Positions 51,471 to 60,371 of a stretch of DNA of 64,000 bases are shown here, in pieces. Numbering within the stretch: position 1 is the stretch's first letter; every line of letters starts with the position of its first letter. This DNA comes from Mucilaginibacter mallensis (GTDB lineage: Bacteria > Bacteroidota > Bacteroidia > Sphingobacteriales > Sphingobacteriaceae), in NCBI RefSeq assembly GCF_900105165.1, contig NZ_LT629740.1, positions 4,960,001 to 5,024,000 of the forward strand, given 5' to 3'. The notes beneath the pieces were generated by a model, which was given only the letters and a program-made list of their open reading frames with translations, was not told where the DNA came from and did no database searches. Both the position numbers and the translations under genes were made by a program.

Positions 51471-52001
51471 TTAAGGCACCGATATGGTTACTGTTGCCGC
51501 CGCGCTGCCACCACCAAGCAAGCCGGCAACCGCCCCTATAGCGGCGTCTACAGCGGCTGATAGGTTGAGTGTCCGATAGTACTCATACCGCAGCGTCATG
51601 GATTCAATAACTATCTGGTTTTGCATGGCATCAAGGCCCGAGACCTCATACCGTATGGGGATGGCATTGGTTATATACCATGATGATACCGGCAAATGAT
51701 CCTCATTTAAAAGCGATACGATCATGTTGGTTGGCTGGTAGTTGAAATTCTCAATACAATCCAAACACCACGCGGTAACGCCTGATACCAGTGTCATCCC
51801 CCGCTTTAAAACCAGGTCGGCGTATTTATTACGGCCGGGCAAACGATGTACAAAGCGATTTTCCCCACCTTCGGGATAGGTATCGAGGTTTACATCCACG
51901 CTCAAGCCCGTGACATCCTGGAAACGGAAATCATTGGGCAACTGCGGAAATATCTCGAACATCACCACAAAGTGAAACCCGGTAAATGGATAATCAAACA
52001 T
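51471..52001 (-). CDS. tail tube protein, gp19-like (Afp5-type)
   Basis: 176-aa protein of the T4 gp19/Hcp-like tube family. Motifs FHFVVMFE, FQDVTGLSVDV, GGENRFVHRLPGRNKYADLVLKRG and IPIRYEVSGLDAMQNQIVIESMTLRYEYY are standard for the class. A C-terminal extension (SAAVDAAIGAVAGLLGGGSAAATVTISVP) is Ala/Gly-rich. It is probably the tube ring adjoining the baseplate, because a longer minor tube protein usually lies nearest the LysM gene; this is inference. It lies 2 bp after the other tube gene. Confidence 0.92.
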   Translation of the reverse strand: MFDYPFTGFHFVVMFEIFPQLPNDFRFQDVTGLSVDVNLDTYPEGGENRFVHRLPGRNKYADLVLKRGMTLVSGVTAWCLDCIENFNYQPTNMIVSLLNEDHLPVSSWYITNAIPIRYEVSGLDAMQNQIVIESMTLRYEYYRTLNLSAAVDAAIGAVAGLLGGGSAAATVTISVP

Positions 52002-52003
52002 GG

Positions 52004-52441
52004 TTAATCATTTTGTATGGTGAGGCCCTCGTGTGCAAGTTCAAGCGTTTCAATAGCAACCTCGTTGCCATCAGCCTTCAGATCGGTTGAGGTAACTTTT
52101 GTTGGCCATGCATTTTTGATCTTCCATACAATAACCGGCGCAAGTGTTTCATCAAGCAGACTGATGGTTATATCGCGGCGCTCCACCGTATTCATATTAA
52201 TGGTGTTGAACCAGTTATAATAATCATTGTCTGATTTAAATACGCCGCGTTTAAGCGATATGTTGCTGAACTTACGTTGCCCGGGCATTTTTATTTTGTG
52301 ATACTCAGGGCTCGCGCCGTCGCGGTATTCTATGATGTCGTTTGTTATGTCAAGTCCGCTTACATCGGTAAAACCTATACGTGTACCTCCCCAATCCACA
52401 CTAAAGTGAAACTTGGGTAGTGGATAATTAGCTGTAGCCAT
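52004..52441 (-). CDS. major tail tube protein, gp19-like (Afp1-type)
   Basis: 145-aa tube subunit: YPLPKFHFSVDWGG, FTDVSGLDI, YHKIKMPGQRKFSNISLKRGVF and VAIETLELAHEGL give the gp19 fold. It is the shorter of two tube proteins, follows the sheath gene directly and is the best candidate for the main inner tube, whose lumen would hold the DUF4157 cargo. Confidence 0.93.
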   Translation of the reverse strand: MATANYPLPKFHFSVDWGGTRIGFTDVSGLDITNDIIEYRDGASPEYHKIKMPGQRKFSNISLKRGVFKSDNDYYNWFNTINMNTVERRDITISLLDETLAPVIVWKIKNAWPTKVTSTDLKADGNEVAIETLELAHEGLTIQND

Positions 52442-52482
52442 AATATTTTTAGTTTAAGAATGTGAAATTGATTAGTAAGGAA

Positions 52483-54465
52483 TTAAGAGGTTTGCTGTAT
52501 TTGTGAAAAGCGCAGTATGATGAACTCAGCAGGGCGAACCGGCGCCATACCAATTTCAACTATCAGGCGGCCATTAAGTATATCATCAAATACCATGGTT
52601 TGCCCCAGGCCCACTTTTACATAAAATGATTGCTCAGGTTTTGAGCCGGCCAATGCGCCCAGGCGCCAAAGGTTGGTCAGGTAGTTTTCAATCATGGCAC
52701 GGATCCGAACCCAGGTAGTGCCATCGTTCGGTTCAAACACAAACTGCATGGCAGCCAGTTTTACCGATTCCTCAACCATTATATAAAAACGGCGTACAGA
52801 TATGTACCTGAAATCATTACTATTACCATCAAGCGTGCGCGCGCCCCAAACCAGGGTGCCCTTACCTGTAAATGCACGAATTGCGTTTACTGATTTACCG
52901 GCGTTGGTATCAATATTCAGATCGCCCTGCGTATCATCATCAATATTTACCATTGGTGCTATAACCGTGTTAAGGCTTACATTGGCAGGCGCTTTCCATA
53001 CCCCGCGTGAGCTATCAACAGATGCATAAACACCAGCCATTGCGCCACTCGGCGGTACTACTATACCGGCATTGGCTATCGCGGTTTTAATATTGGCATA
53101 AATCCCGCTTGATGAAATTACCTGTTGTTCCAGGCCATTCATCAGGTTTAATGAATCATTATAAAAACTGGTAATAAGGCTTACCACCTTAGCGGCCAGT
53201 GAGGTAACTGTAGCGGCTATAAAAGCAACCGGATCAGAAGGCACAGTGTTGCCATATATACTGGTTATTCCCGGAGGCAGTACCATAGCAGGCGTTGGGA
53301 GATTGGTATATAAAGGAAAATCTACAGTGGGTTTCACCACGCCGGGTTTGGCGCCAACGGGATATTGATTATCAATAAGAAACAGTTGCTCCAATAAATA
53401 CTCAAACGGTGTTGACGGGCTGGCAGTACTTGGCGTAATATATCCCGCGTAAATACCGCTGATAGTTTTACCCGGAGGCATTGGTGGTGTGGTTGGTGCT
53501 GGTGTAGTATCAGTAAGGCCGGTAAGCCCTGCAAACGCTTTAAGATTAGCATAAATTGCTGTTATTGCACTTATAAGCTGCGCTTTAGTAACAATATTGG
53601 GTGGTAGTATGTTGGTAGTAGTAGCCAATGTTAATAATGGGCTTACTTTACCGGTAAAATCAGCGCTGGTATTTGTTATTTGGGTGATAAAAGGATTGCC
53701 TGATACAATTAAATTTAAACTGGTAGCAAAGCCACCCTGACTCAAAACTGTGTTACTGTATGAAATAGTAACCGGCAGGCTTGATTTAAGGTACGGGTAA
53801 TAAACAGCGCCATAATTAAGATTCATGCTCCCTATCCCATCCCTGAACAGGGTAATTACATCGTTGTTATCATATGACCGTGGGACAGTGCCATTCGGAA
53901 CATCGAGTATGGTAAAGCGATCCTGAAGAGCACCGCATTGTACTAAAGCCTGCACCATCAGCGTATAGTAATTGTTACCCAGCGATACCGCATCGGGTAT
54001 TACGATGAGGGTTGGCTCATCTTCCAGTTTCAGTACATCAAGGCACATGGGTGTTATACTGGCCGAGTTAATGAAATCCAATATATTGGGGGCCGTTGTT
54101 GAGTACAGGCCCACAGAAATGATATAACAATCTGCCCCGCCATTGTTAAAGTACATACACATGGAATTAAACAACTGGTAGGTTGGGGAAATGGATACCG
54201 AAGCAACGCTATTATCCGGATTTAGCGCAACATTGGCGGTTAGGTTGGGGGGGCCTGCCCCAAAATAGGTTACAAATTCAACCAGCGAAGATAGCCTTAC
54301 AGCCTGATTGATCACGCTGTTCCCGCTCGAGTCTGTTGCCATAGCCGTATACCCGATAAACGCTGGTATTGCTGTTGCCACCTGCGCGATTGATGGCGGA
54401 AATGATGGAATTTCATTTACATAAACCCCCGGGGTTTGAATAGCGCTTTCGTTTATTTGTGACAT
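52483..54465 (-). CDS. contractile tail sheath protein
   Basis: 660-aa sheath subunit. It opens IQTPGVYVNEIPSFPPSIAQVATAIPAFIGYT, the standard sheath start, and ends with the sheath C-terminal domain: RYISVRRFYIMVEESVKLAAMQFVFEPNDGTTWVRIRAMIENYLTNLWRLGALAG and EIGMAPVRPAEFIILRFSQ (quoted as family landmarks in separate blocks). The middle (about 270-460) is a Thr/Pro-rich insertion with little conservation, probably a surface-exposed domain. Only one sheath gene is present, unlike the three of Afp/PVC. Confidence 0.94.
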   Translation of the reverse strand: MSQINESAIQTPGVYVNEIPSFPPSIAQVATAIPAFIGYTAMATDSSGNSVINQAVRLSSLVEFVTYFGAGPPNLTANVALNPDNSVASVSISPTYQLFNSMCMYFNNGGADCYIISVGLYSTTAPNILDFINSASITPMCLDVLKLEDEPTLIVIPDAVSLGNNYYTLMVQALVQCGALQDRFTILDVPNGTVPRSYDNNDVITLFRDGIGSMNLNYGAVYYPYLKSSLPVTISYSNTVLSQGGFATSLNLIVSGNPFITQITNTSADFTGKVSPLLTLATTTNILPPNIVTKAQLISAITAIYANLKAFAGLTGLTDTTPAPTTPPMPPGKTISGIYAGYITPSTASPSTPFEYLLEQLFLIDNQYPVGAKPGVVKPTVDFPLYTNLPTPAMVLPPGITSIYGNTVPSDPVAFIAATVTSLAAKVVSLITSFYNDSLNLMNGLEQQVISSSGIYANIKTAIANAGIVVPPSGAMAGVYASVDSSRGVWKAPANVSLNTVIAPMVNIDDDTQGDLNIDTNAGKSVNAIRAFTGKGTLVWGARTLDGNSNDFRYISVRRFYIMVEESVKLAAMQFVFEPNDGTTWVRIRAMIENYLTNLWRLGALAGSKPEQSFYVKVGLGQTMVFDDILNGRLIVEIGMAPVRPAEFIILRFSQIQQTS

Positions 54466-54477
54466 ATGTTTTTGATT

Positions 54478-55662
54478 TTAATAATTTAAATATATTTCTG
54501 AGTACAAATAACTGTCGCCCACCGAGGCTAACCTTTGCGGGTCGGCACTGGCTACGGCTATCGCGTTGCTGTTAACATTTACTTTCATATCCAACGGCTG
54601 ATCACTTAAGGGTATAGGTGTTAATGATGTTACCGTACTTGCCGCCGGGGTAAACTGGTAAACACTCGAGCCATCGGTTATACTATAGCTGTTACCGCTG
54701 TTTATAATGTATTTCCATTTGGTTGCCCGGTTCATGAAGTAAATGGTGTATGCGGGCGATAAAATATACCCGTTAGTATCAACCAGGTTACATGATGGCG
54801 GACTCGGCTCATTAAAAATATCTATCACCGCAAATGGCCGCGAGGTGTTTAGCTCATCATTTATATAGATCCATTGCGGCGGGTCGGCATTTACCGTAAG
54901 CAGGTACTTACCGGGTTTTAACAAGGTAAGATCAAGCGGAAAAGACGATACCGGACTATTAAAAGTAATGGTGCTTGCCAGTACCGAAAGTGTATAATCA
55001 TTAGTAGCAGCATTATAGCCCGAAACAGCTATAGCAGCACCTGGTTGTGCCGACTGAAAATTATAGGTTGATACAGAAAACCTCCATTGCAAAACATCAG
55101 CTGCCGATGCATAGCCGTTGTTATCAACCTGTACCCAAAAAGCGGTATCACTCAACCCATGCTGATTGGCCTGATCGCTGGGGGCAATAGCACTAAAGAT
55201 CATCCCGGCACCATTTGCAGCAATATCGCCGGGTAAATAGGTATTGGCGCTATTATAAAGTAAGCTGGACTTGGGCGCCGATAAAAAGTTCATCCCCGGG
55301 ATATTGTTATTATTTCTGTTGGTGAAATAATATATTTTACTAGTATCATATGATGAAGGCAGGTTAGTATAATTGAAGAACAGGGGATTATTGAGCCACA
55401 TATAAAAGGTCATCTGCATTCCTTTCTCTACCGGCACTAAAGGCGTATCCTGGTTGGGTGGAGGTGGCGGCTGTGTGTTAATAAACTGTGTTCCAACATA
55501 TAATTGATTGTTATACTGCCTCACTACAAGCCGGTGGCCGCTTGCTACAGCATTTGTTGTGGCTGATGATGTAATGCTGAAATCATTGCATACCTGGTCA
55601 GCAAAATAATACTTATGTAATATTTGAAGTGTAAATAATAACTTAAAATTTACATCTATCAT
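54478..55662 (-). CDS. eCIS protein of unknown function between cap and sheath
   Basis: 394-aa protein without signal peptide. It opens VNFKLLFTLQILHKYYFADQVCNDFSI; a later segment EKGMQMTFYMWLNNPLFFNYTNL is notable, and the remainder is beta-rich with many Asn, Ser and Tyr. It overlaps the DUF4255 gene by ATGA (55659-55662) and ends 12 bp before the sheath gene, so it belongs to the structural operon. Proteins of this kind accompany Bacteroidota contractile systems, but I know no assigned role. A cap, anchor or sheath-associated function is possible. Confidence 0.72.
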   Translation of the reverse strand: MIDVNFKLLFTLQILHKYYFADQVCNDFSITSSATTNAVASGHRLVVRQYNNQLYVGTQFINTQPPPPPNQDTPLVPVEKGMQMTFYMWLNNPLFFNYTNLPSSYDTSKIYYFTNRNNNNIPGMNFLSAPKSSLLYNSANTYLPGDIAANGAGMIFSAIAPSDQANQHGLSDTAFWVQVDNNGYASAADVLQWRFSVSTYNFQSAQPGAAIAVSGYNAATNDYTLSVLASTITFNSPVSSFPLDLTLLKPGKYLLTVNADPPQWIYINDELNTSRPFAVIDIFNEPSPPSCNLVDTNGYILSPAYTIYFMNRATKWKYIINSGNSYSITDGSSVYQFTPAASTVTSLTPIPLSDQPLDMKVNVNSNAIAVASADPQRLASVGDSYLYSEIYLNY

Positions 55663-56243
55663 TGCTGCAGGGTTTTATCGTTAACAACTATTTCATGCAG
55701 CAATGGCACATTACCCATTTCAAAGTCGCTGGTAATAGTAACCAGCCGGAGTATATATACCACTGATGGCAAATATTTGGAACCCAAAATCCCCCACAGG
55801 TTATTCAGATCCTGGAAGGAGAGCGTTTTCAGGTCGAATATTAACTTATCGATGCCTTGCGGCAGCCCCGGGGAATCAAGCGTTGTAAAAACATTTTGAA
55901 ACTGAAAAAACTGGATGATATAAGACAGTCTTGTTAATGATTCTTCGTAGGAATTTAAATTGGCAGCAAAAAGCACATATAGATTAAGGAAAATGGTGGG
56001 GTTTTGGTATACTATGCCAGTGTTTGTGCGTACATAATTATCAGGGGATTTACTGACTCTGTCCTCTTCAATGTTAACCAGTGTTATAAAAGCATTATTG
56101 GTGGTTGGCTGGCTAATAGATTGGTCATTCCATGCTATATTATTAAGCTGGATATAGTCAATGGAGTTTGATTGATCTTGATATTTTACGCGCAAAAAGG
56201 CGTTAAGCCGTTTGCTTATAAAATCGAGTGCCGTATCGATCAT
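55659..56243 (-). CDS. DUF4255/Pvc16-like tail terminator (cap) protein
   Basis: 194-aa protein of the DUF4255 (Pvc16 N-terminal) family. It opens MIDTALDFISKRLNAFLRVKY; family motifs are ITLVNIEEDRV and LNLYVLFAANL. Members form the ring that ends tube and sheath opposite the baseplate. It is the first gene of the minus-strand cluster, so the main promoter should lie in 56244-56478. The following gene overlaps by 4 bp. Confidence 0.92.
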   Translation of the reverse strand: MIDTALDFISKRLNAFLRVKYQDQSNSIDYIQLNNIAWNDQSISQPTTNNAFITLVNIEEDRVSKSPDNYVRTNTGIVYQNPTIFLNLYVLFAANLNSYEESLTRLSYIIQFFQFQNVFTTLDSPGLPQGIDKLIFDLKTLSFQDLNNLWGILGSKYLPSVVYILRLVTITSDFEMGNVPLLHEIVVNDKTLQQ

Positions 56244-56478
56244 GTGTTTTCATTTTAGGTTTTTTAAAACTATGGATATTAACCTTATGGAAAATAGTAC
56301 AAAAGCGACATAATTTATTTTTTTATCACTATTTGGAATATTTAAATAAATGCTACTTTTACAACACCAAACCATCTAACTGATAACAAGCCTGTTAAAA
56401 CTAAAAATCAATCCCCCCAACCCTAGTTGATTTTAAGTTATATTATTTTAATATGTATATAATATTAACTAAAAAGTT
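56244..56478. promoter_or_regulatory. divergent intergenic region between the eCIS operon and the AraC gene
   Basis: A 235-bp A/T-rich stretch separates the first eCIS gene from the divergent regulator. It must carry both promoters. I found no exact TAnnTTTG element on either strand; the closest minus-strand sequence ends CTTTTG near 56305. The lack of a consensus site suggests activator-dependent transcription. Confidence 0.4.
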
Positions 56479-57339
56479 ATGGGACCAATTTATCAGCTCA
56501 TTAAGCCGGAGAGTTTGTTAGAGGATCATATTTATTTTTATACCTATTTTAAATCCTTTATACCGGAGGATGAATGCATTTATATGATGCCCTCATCCGA
56601 TATAAAACTCAGTTTTAATTTTGCGGACTGCGCATTTATAAAAGACATAAGAGAGAAGAGCCTTGCGCCGGTAAAAACAGCTGCGCATGTTATTTTAGGC
56701 CTGCAAACGAAAAGGAATTTTGACCTGATCCTGAAAAAGAACACCTTATATAATAGCCTGGTAGTTTTTTTTAAGCCGCATGGTTTTTATGATATCTTCA
56801 ACATTTCGCCGGCCAGTATAACCGATCATTATTTCTCATTAGAAGGCAAGGCAGGGAAGGAATTAACAGAACTTGCCGACAAGTTGAGCAGGATAGGCTA
56901 CCTGTGCGACCAGGCCACCCTGCTGAATAACTATTTTATAAAAAAGCTTGAGCAAATACAGGTCAAAAGATCTTCGATCGCTTTTGCTTCTCAAAGTATT
57001 TTAAGCTCGGCCAAAACACTAAATTTAAAGAAACTGGCCTGCGACTGCAATTTGAGTCCGCGGCAGTTTGAGCGGATATTTAAGGAATTTGTGGGCATAT
57101 CAGCCATGAAACTGCAATCCATAAACCGCTTTGAAACCTGCCTGAAATTAAAAGAAAGGATCCCCCAAAAAAAGTGGACCAACATTGCTTTTGAAGCCGG
57201 CTATACCGACCAGATGCATCTTGTACGAGAGTTTAAAAAGCTTTCGTTACTCACACCATCATCCATACACTGGAAATCGGGAATTGATGGCAAACACTGG
57301 CATTTTTTAAGGAAGCTGGTGGATGTAAATAATGTATGA
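56479..57339 (+). CDS. AraC-type helix-turn-helix regulator next to the eCIS
   Basis: 286-aa protein. An N-terminal sensor region (about 1-150; IYFYTYFKSFIPEDECIYMMPSSDIKLSFN) precedes an AraC DNA-binding domain (about 175-275) with LKKLACDCNLSPRQFERIFKEFVGIS and WTNIAFEAGYTDQMHLVREFKKLSLLTPSS. It is transcribed divergently from the eCIS operon across a shared 235-bp region, the classic arrangement for a local regulator. Which ligand or condition it senses is not visible. Confidence 0.88.
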   Translation: MGPIYQLIKPESLLEDHIYFYTYFKSFIPEDECIYMMPSSDIKLSFNFADCAFIKDIREKSLAPVKTAAHVILGLQTKRNFDLILKKNTLYNSLVVFFKPHGFYDIFNISPASITDHYFSLEGKAGKELTELADKLSRIGYLCDQATLLNNYFIKKLEQIQVKRSSIAFASQSILSSAKTLNLKKLACDCNLSPRQFERIFKEFVGISAMKLQSINRFETCLKLKERIPQKKWTNIAFEAGYTDQMHLVREFKKLSLLTPSSIHWKSGIDGKHWHFLRKLVDVNNV

Positions 57340-57353
57340 TCATTTACATCCAC
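57319..57353. terminator. hairpin at the convergent ends of AraC and HAD genes
   Basis: GTGGATGTAAAT (57319-57330) pairs perfectly with ATTTACATCCAC (57342-57353). The 5' arm is the last codons of the AraC gene and the loop contains its stop. Both neighbouring genes end here, so it may stop transcription from both sides, although no long T run follows. Confidence 0.45.
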
Positions 57354-57378
57354 AATTATAATTCGCTATTGATAAGCT

Positions 57379-58152
57379 TTACCACCATTTTAACGGCAGC
57401 TCAATTTCATCAACCGAGCTGGCAATCATATCTGGTTTAAAGGCATACTTGCCCAGGTCATCTTTGCGGGCTATGCCTGATAGTACTAATATTGTTTTGT
57501 ACCCCATTTGTACGCCGCCTTGTATATCAGTTTCCATGGTATCACCTATTACGGTGGTTTCAGCCGTTTCCAGTCCTAAAAATTTACGGGCTGAGCGCAT
57601 CATTACCGGGCTTGGCTTGCCGGTTACAAAGGCTTTTACACCTGTGGCTTCCTCAATCATGGCGGTAGTTGCCGCAATGCCCAGGTTATTCCATCCTGGT
57701 TTTTTGGGCGATGGGTCGCGGTTGGTAGTGATGAACTTGGCACCAGCCAAAATCATATCAACCGCGCGCTGTACCATTTCCAGTGTAAAATTGCGGCCTT
57801 CACCCAATATCACAAACTCAGGATCGGTGTTTACAAGGGTAATGCCATGATCATGCAAACTGGTTAACAAGCCGCCTTCCCCTAAAACATAGGCGGTACC
57901 ATTTGGCCCCTGGTCGGCCAGGAACTTTGCCGTTGCCATGGCACTGGTATAAATATGTTTATCTTCAACTGTAATACCCAATCCTTTAAGCTTGCGCATC
58001 ACCTCCAAGCTGGTGCGCTGGCTGTTATTGGTCATAAACGTAAAGGGGATATCCTTATCAATTAATTGTTTGATAAATTTATCAGCACCAAATATCAGTT
58101 CTTCGCCGCTGTAAATTACGCCATCCATATCAATCAAAAGGCCTTGTTTCAT
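57379..58152 (-). CDS. HAD-IIA family phosphatase (NagD-like)
   Basis: 257-aa cytoplasmic hydrolase. The nucleophile motif LLIDMDGVIYSG gives Asp8 and Asp10. FMTNNSQR is motif II with its NagD-type TNN, and the cap domain lies between about 70 and 170. KPSPVMMRSARKFLG and VIGDTMETDIQGG complete the site with Lys and the acidic pair. Members dephosphorylate small sugar or nucleotide phosphates. No operon partner is evident. Confidence 0.93.
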   Translation of the reverse strand: MKQGLLIDMDGVIYSGEELIFGADKFIKQLIDKDIPFTFMTNNSQRTSLEVMRKLKGLGITVEDKHIYTSAMATAKFLADQGPNGTAYVLGEGGLLTSLHDHGITLVNTDPEFVILGEGRNFTLEMVQRAVDMILAGAKFITTNRDPSPKKPGWNNLGIAATTAMIEEATGVKAFVTGKPSPVMMRSARKFLGLETAETTVIGDTMETDIQGGVQMGYKTILVLSGIARKDDLGKYAFKPDMIASSVDEIELPLKWW

Positions 58153-58258
58153 AGTTGTATCGTTTAAATTTATGTTGATGTATTGTTCAGGGCAAAGTAA
58201 GTAAAGTTTAATTTATTTAAGCATTAGCATACTATTAAATAATCCGCCATTAAATACA

Positions 58259-58289
58259 AAAAGCGCCTCCGGTTGTTGAAGGCGCTTTT
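58259..58289 (-). terminator. bidirectional-type terminator
   Basis: AAAAGCGCCT (58259-58268) pairs with AGGCGCTTTT (58280-58289). On the minus strand it lies 20 bp after the stop of the gene at 58309-59049 and ends in a T run. Confidence 0.7.
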
Positions 58290-58308
58290 ACAAAACGGGT
58301 ATTTATAC

Positions 58309-59049
58309 TTATTTCTTACCTACGTTTTTGTCGTTATAATCATTTAAGGCTGCTATAATGCCATCTGCTTCCTCAGGTTTAAAGGCTGATTTTTTTGCCA
58401 GGGAAATCATCCGTTGTGCAAGGCTCATGTGGGCAGCAATTGGCTGGTTACCATAACCGCCGCTTTGGAATTTTTCCAATACTTCGGGCGTGTCCTTAAA
58501 ATATTTTTGCAGGTCGAAATCAAAGGCATCATGCAATTTAGTTTCGTCGTCCTTTTGTACCAGTATTTTATACCCTTTTATCAGGTCATTCTTTTTCTCT
58601 GCTTCTTTTTGCGCAACTTCATCATCAGAAGCCAGATATACTACAAAATCTTGTGGGTATTGATAAAACCTATGCGCGTTAATGCGGCCCATTGCCAGTC
58701 TTTCCATCATATGATCATTGGTGCCCATGCTTTTAAGCTGCAGGTTTTCCATGTTTACATAGTGTATCTTATCAAAAATACGTGTACCTGCCTGGAAACA
58801 TTTCATATCATCAACCTTAATCTTTTTCGATTTCACATTTGGGTCAGCTGCAAAAGCGGTAGAATCCTTATAACGGATATAGCGCTGATTGTACCACGGG
58901 GCATCGTCATTTAAAGTGATGAAAGCCGCCACGCGGATGCCATCGTTAAGAATGATATAGCCGGGCTGGTAATTATCCTGCGCCTTGCAAACGGAGAAAG
59001 AAAGTAATAGAATAGCAGCTATAAAATTAGTCCAAAGTATTTTTTTCAT
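58309..59049 (-). CDS. secreted protein of unknown function
   Basis: 246-aa exported protein; a signal peptide ends near residue 23 (SVCKAQ). The N-terminal half (YIILNDGIRVAAFITL...YIRYKDS) looks like a small beta domain common in Bacteroidota secreted proteins; the C-terminal part is helical (AHMSLAQRMISLAKKSAFKPEEADGIIAALNDYN). No catalytic motif is seen. It stands alone with its own terminator. I do not recognise a family with known function. Confidence 0.75.
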   Translation of the reverse strand: MKKILWTNFIAAILLLSFSVCKAQDNYQPGYIILNDGIRVAAFITLNDDAPWYNQRYIRYKDSTAFAADPNVKSKKIKVDDMKCFQAGTRIFDKIHYVNMENLQLKSMGTNDHMMERLAMGRINAHRFYQYPQDFVVYLASDDEVAQKEAEKKNDLIKGYKILVQKDDETKLHDAFDFDLQKYFKDTPEVLEKFQSGGYGNQPIAAHMSLAQRMISLAKKSAFKPEEADGIIAALNDYNDKNVGKK

Positions 59050-59166
59050 AATAAGGTTGGTTTGAAATACAACGGACTAAAAGTATACAAAGTTTCCTAA
59101 GCACCTTATTATCAATAGCAATTTTAACTCAAATTTGTAATAATTTATCTAATGTCATGCTGTAAA

Positions 59167-60363
59167 TTAACTTATAAGATAGCGCAAGGCATCACACAAC
59201 ACTCCTATCTCCTGCTCAGTATTATAATAATGTACCGATGCCCTTACCACGCTGCTCAGGTGGTTTTTATTCATAAAAAATAAGGTTGATTTCGCCAGGC
59301 CAACAGATACATTGATTTGCTTTTCGGCAAGTTTTGCTTTTACTGCTGCACTATCCACGCCATTTACAGTAAATGTTACTATGCCGCATTGCTCATCACC
59401 AAAATCATGAACACTTATACCTTCAATATTTCTCAGTTGCCCGCGCAATGTATTGGCTAAATACTGTACGCGCTGCCAGATCCTGTCGATACCAATATTT
59501 AAAGCATATTCCACAGCTTTTCCCAGGCCGAGGATTAGGGCGCGGTTCTTTTCATACATTTCAAACCGGCGGGCGTCGTCCCTGATTTTGTAATCTGTTT
59601 CGCTTACCCATTGCGTGGTAAAGCCATCCATAAACTGGAGTTTCAACTTATCCTGAACAGTTTTTCGCACATATAAAAAGCCGGTCCCACGTGGAGCGCG
59701 CAGGTACTTACGGCCGGTTACCGATAGCATATCACAATCTACCTCCCGCACATCAACCGGCACCTGCCCCGCCGACTGGCAGGCATCAACCAAATATAAA
59801 ATACCATGCTTACGGGCTACCCTACCAATTTCAACAATAGGCATCATCCCACCTGTTGTTGAAGCAATATGTGTTATAGCGATCAGTTTGGTTTGCGGCG
59901 ATATGGCAGTTTCCAACGCTGATAGTGAAAAGTTACCATGTTTATCATTGGGTATAACCTTTATTTCAATTCCATATGTTTTTTTGGCATGGATAAAACT
60001 TATTAAATTGGTTACATACTCCATTTCAGATGTGATGATCTCATCCCCAGCCTTGAAATCAATACCATTAAAAGCCAGCCACCATGCGGTACTCGCATTC
60101 TCAACAACGGCGATCTCGTCTGTATCCGCATTAATCAACCTGGCAATAAGCGCATAGGTATTGTTTAATTCAGCATTGTATTTGTACTCAATTTCGTAAC
60201 CACCATAGGTTGCTTCTTCAGTTAAATAATTTACAACAGTGTCAAGCACCACATCAGGCGGCAATGATGAGCCGGCATTGTTAAAATGCAATCTTTGTGC
60301 TGTACCTTTGGTTTCGGCCCTGAATTGTTGTATTTCCTGTTCGTTAAAAGGTCTAATTCCCAT
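59167..60363 (-). CDS. class V aminotransferase (PLP-dependent, cysteine-desulfurase/EgtE-like fold)
   Basis: 398-aa PLP enzyme. Expected residues: substrate segment FNNAGSSLPP near the start, Asp193 and Gln196 in YLVDACQSAGQ (pyridine N and ring contacts) and the Schiff-base Lys219 in SVTGRKYLRAPRGTGFLYV. The GRKYLR(A/G)PRGTG form is typical of the epimerase/lyase branch (isopenicillin-N-epimerase-like and hercynylcysteine sulfoxide lyase-like) rather than IscS/SufS. Its ATG is 8 bp after the stop of an acetyltransferase gene, so the two form an operon. The substrate is unknown; an amino-acid or thiol derivative is plausible. Confidence 0.9.
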   Translation of the reverse strand: MGIRPFNEQEIQQFRAETKGTAQRLHFNNAGSSLPPDVVLDTVVNYLTEEATYGGYEIEYKYNAELNNTYALIARLINADTDEIAVVENASTAWWLAFNGIDFKAGDEIITSEMEYVTNLISFIHAKKTYGIEIKVIPNDKHGNFSLSALETAISPQTKLIAITHIASTTGGMMPIVEIGRVARKHGILYLVDACQSAGQVPVDVREVDCDMLSVTGRKYLRAPRGTGFLYVRKTVQDKLKLQFMDGFTTQWVSETDYKIRDDARRFEMYEKNRALILGLGKAVEYALNIGIDRIWQRVQYLANTLRGQLRNIEGISVHDFGDEQCGIVTFTVNGVDSAAVKAKLAEKQINVSVGLAKSTLFFMNKNHLSSVVRASVHYYNTEQEIGVLCDALRYLIS

Positions 60364-60371
60364 ATCGGTGA

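Noticed and set aside
28130..56243. Prophage or type VI secretion system
   Set aside because: No capsid, terminase, integrase, holin or lysis genes, and none of the TssJLM membrane-complex genes. DUF4255, CIS_TMP, DUF5908, DUF4157 and the Afp15-type ATPase are eCIS markers.
57319..57353. Operator for the AraC regulator at its own 3' end
   Set aside because: The inverted repeat overlaps the stop codons of convergent genes, so a termination role is simpler than an operator.
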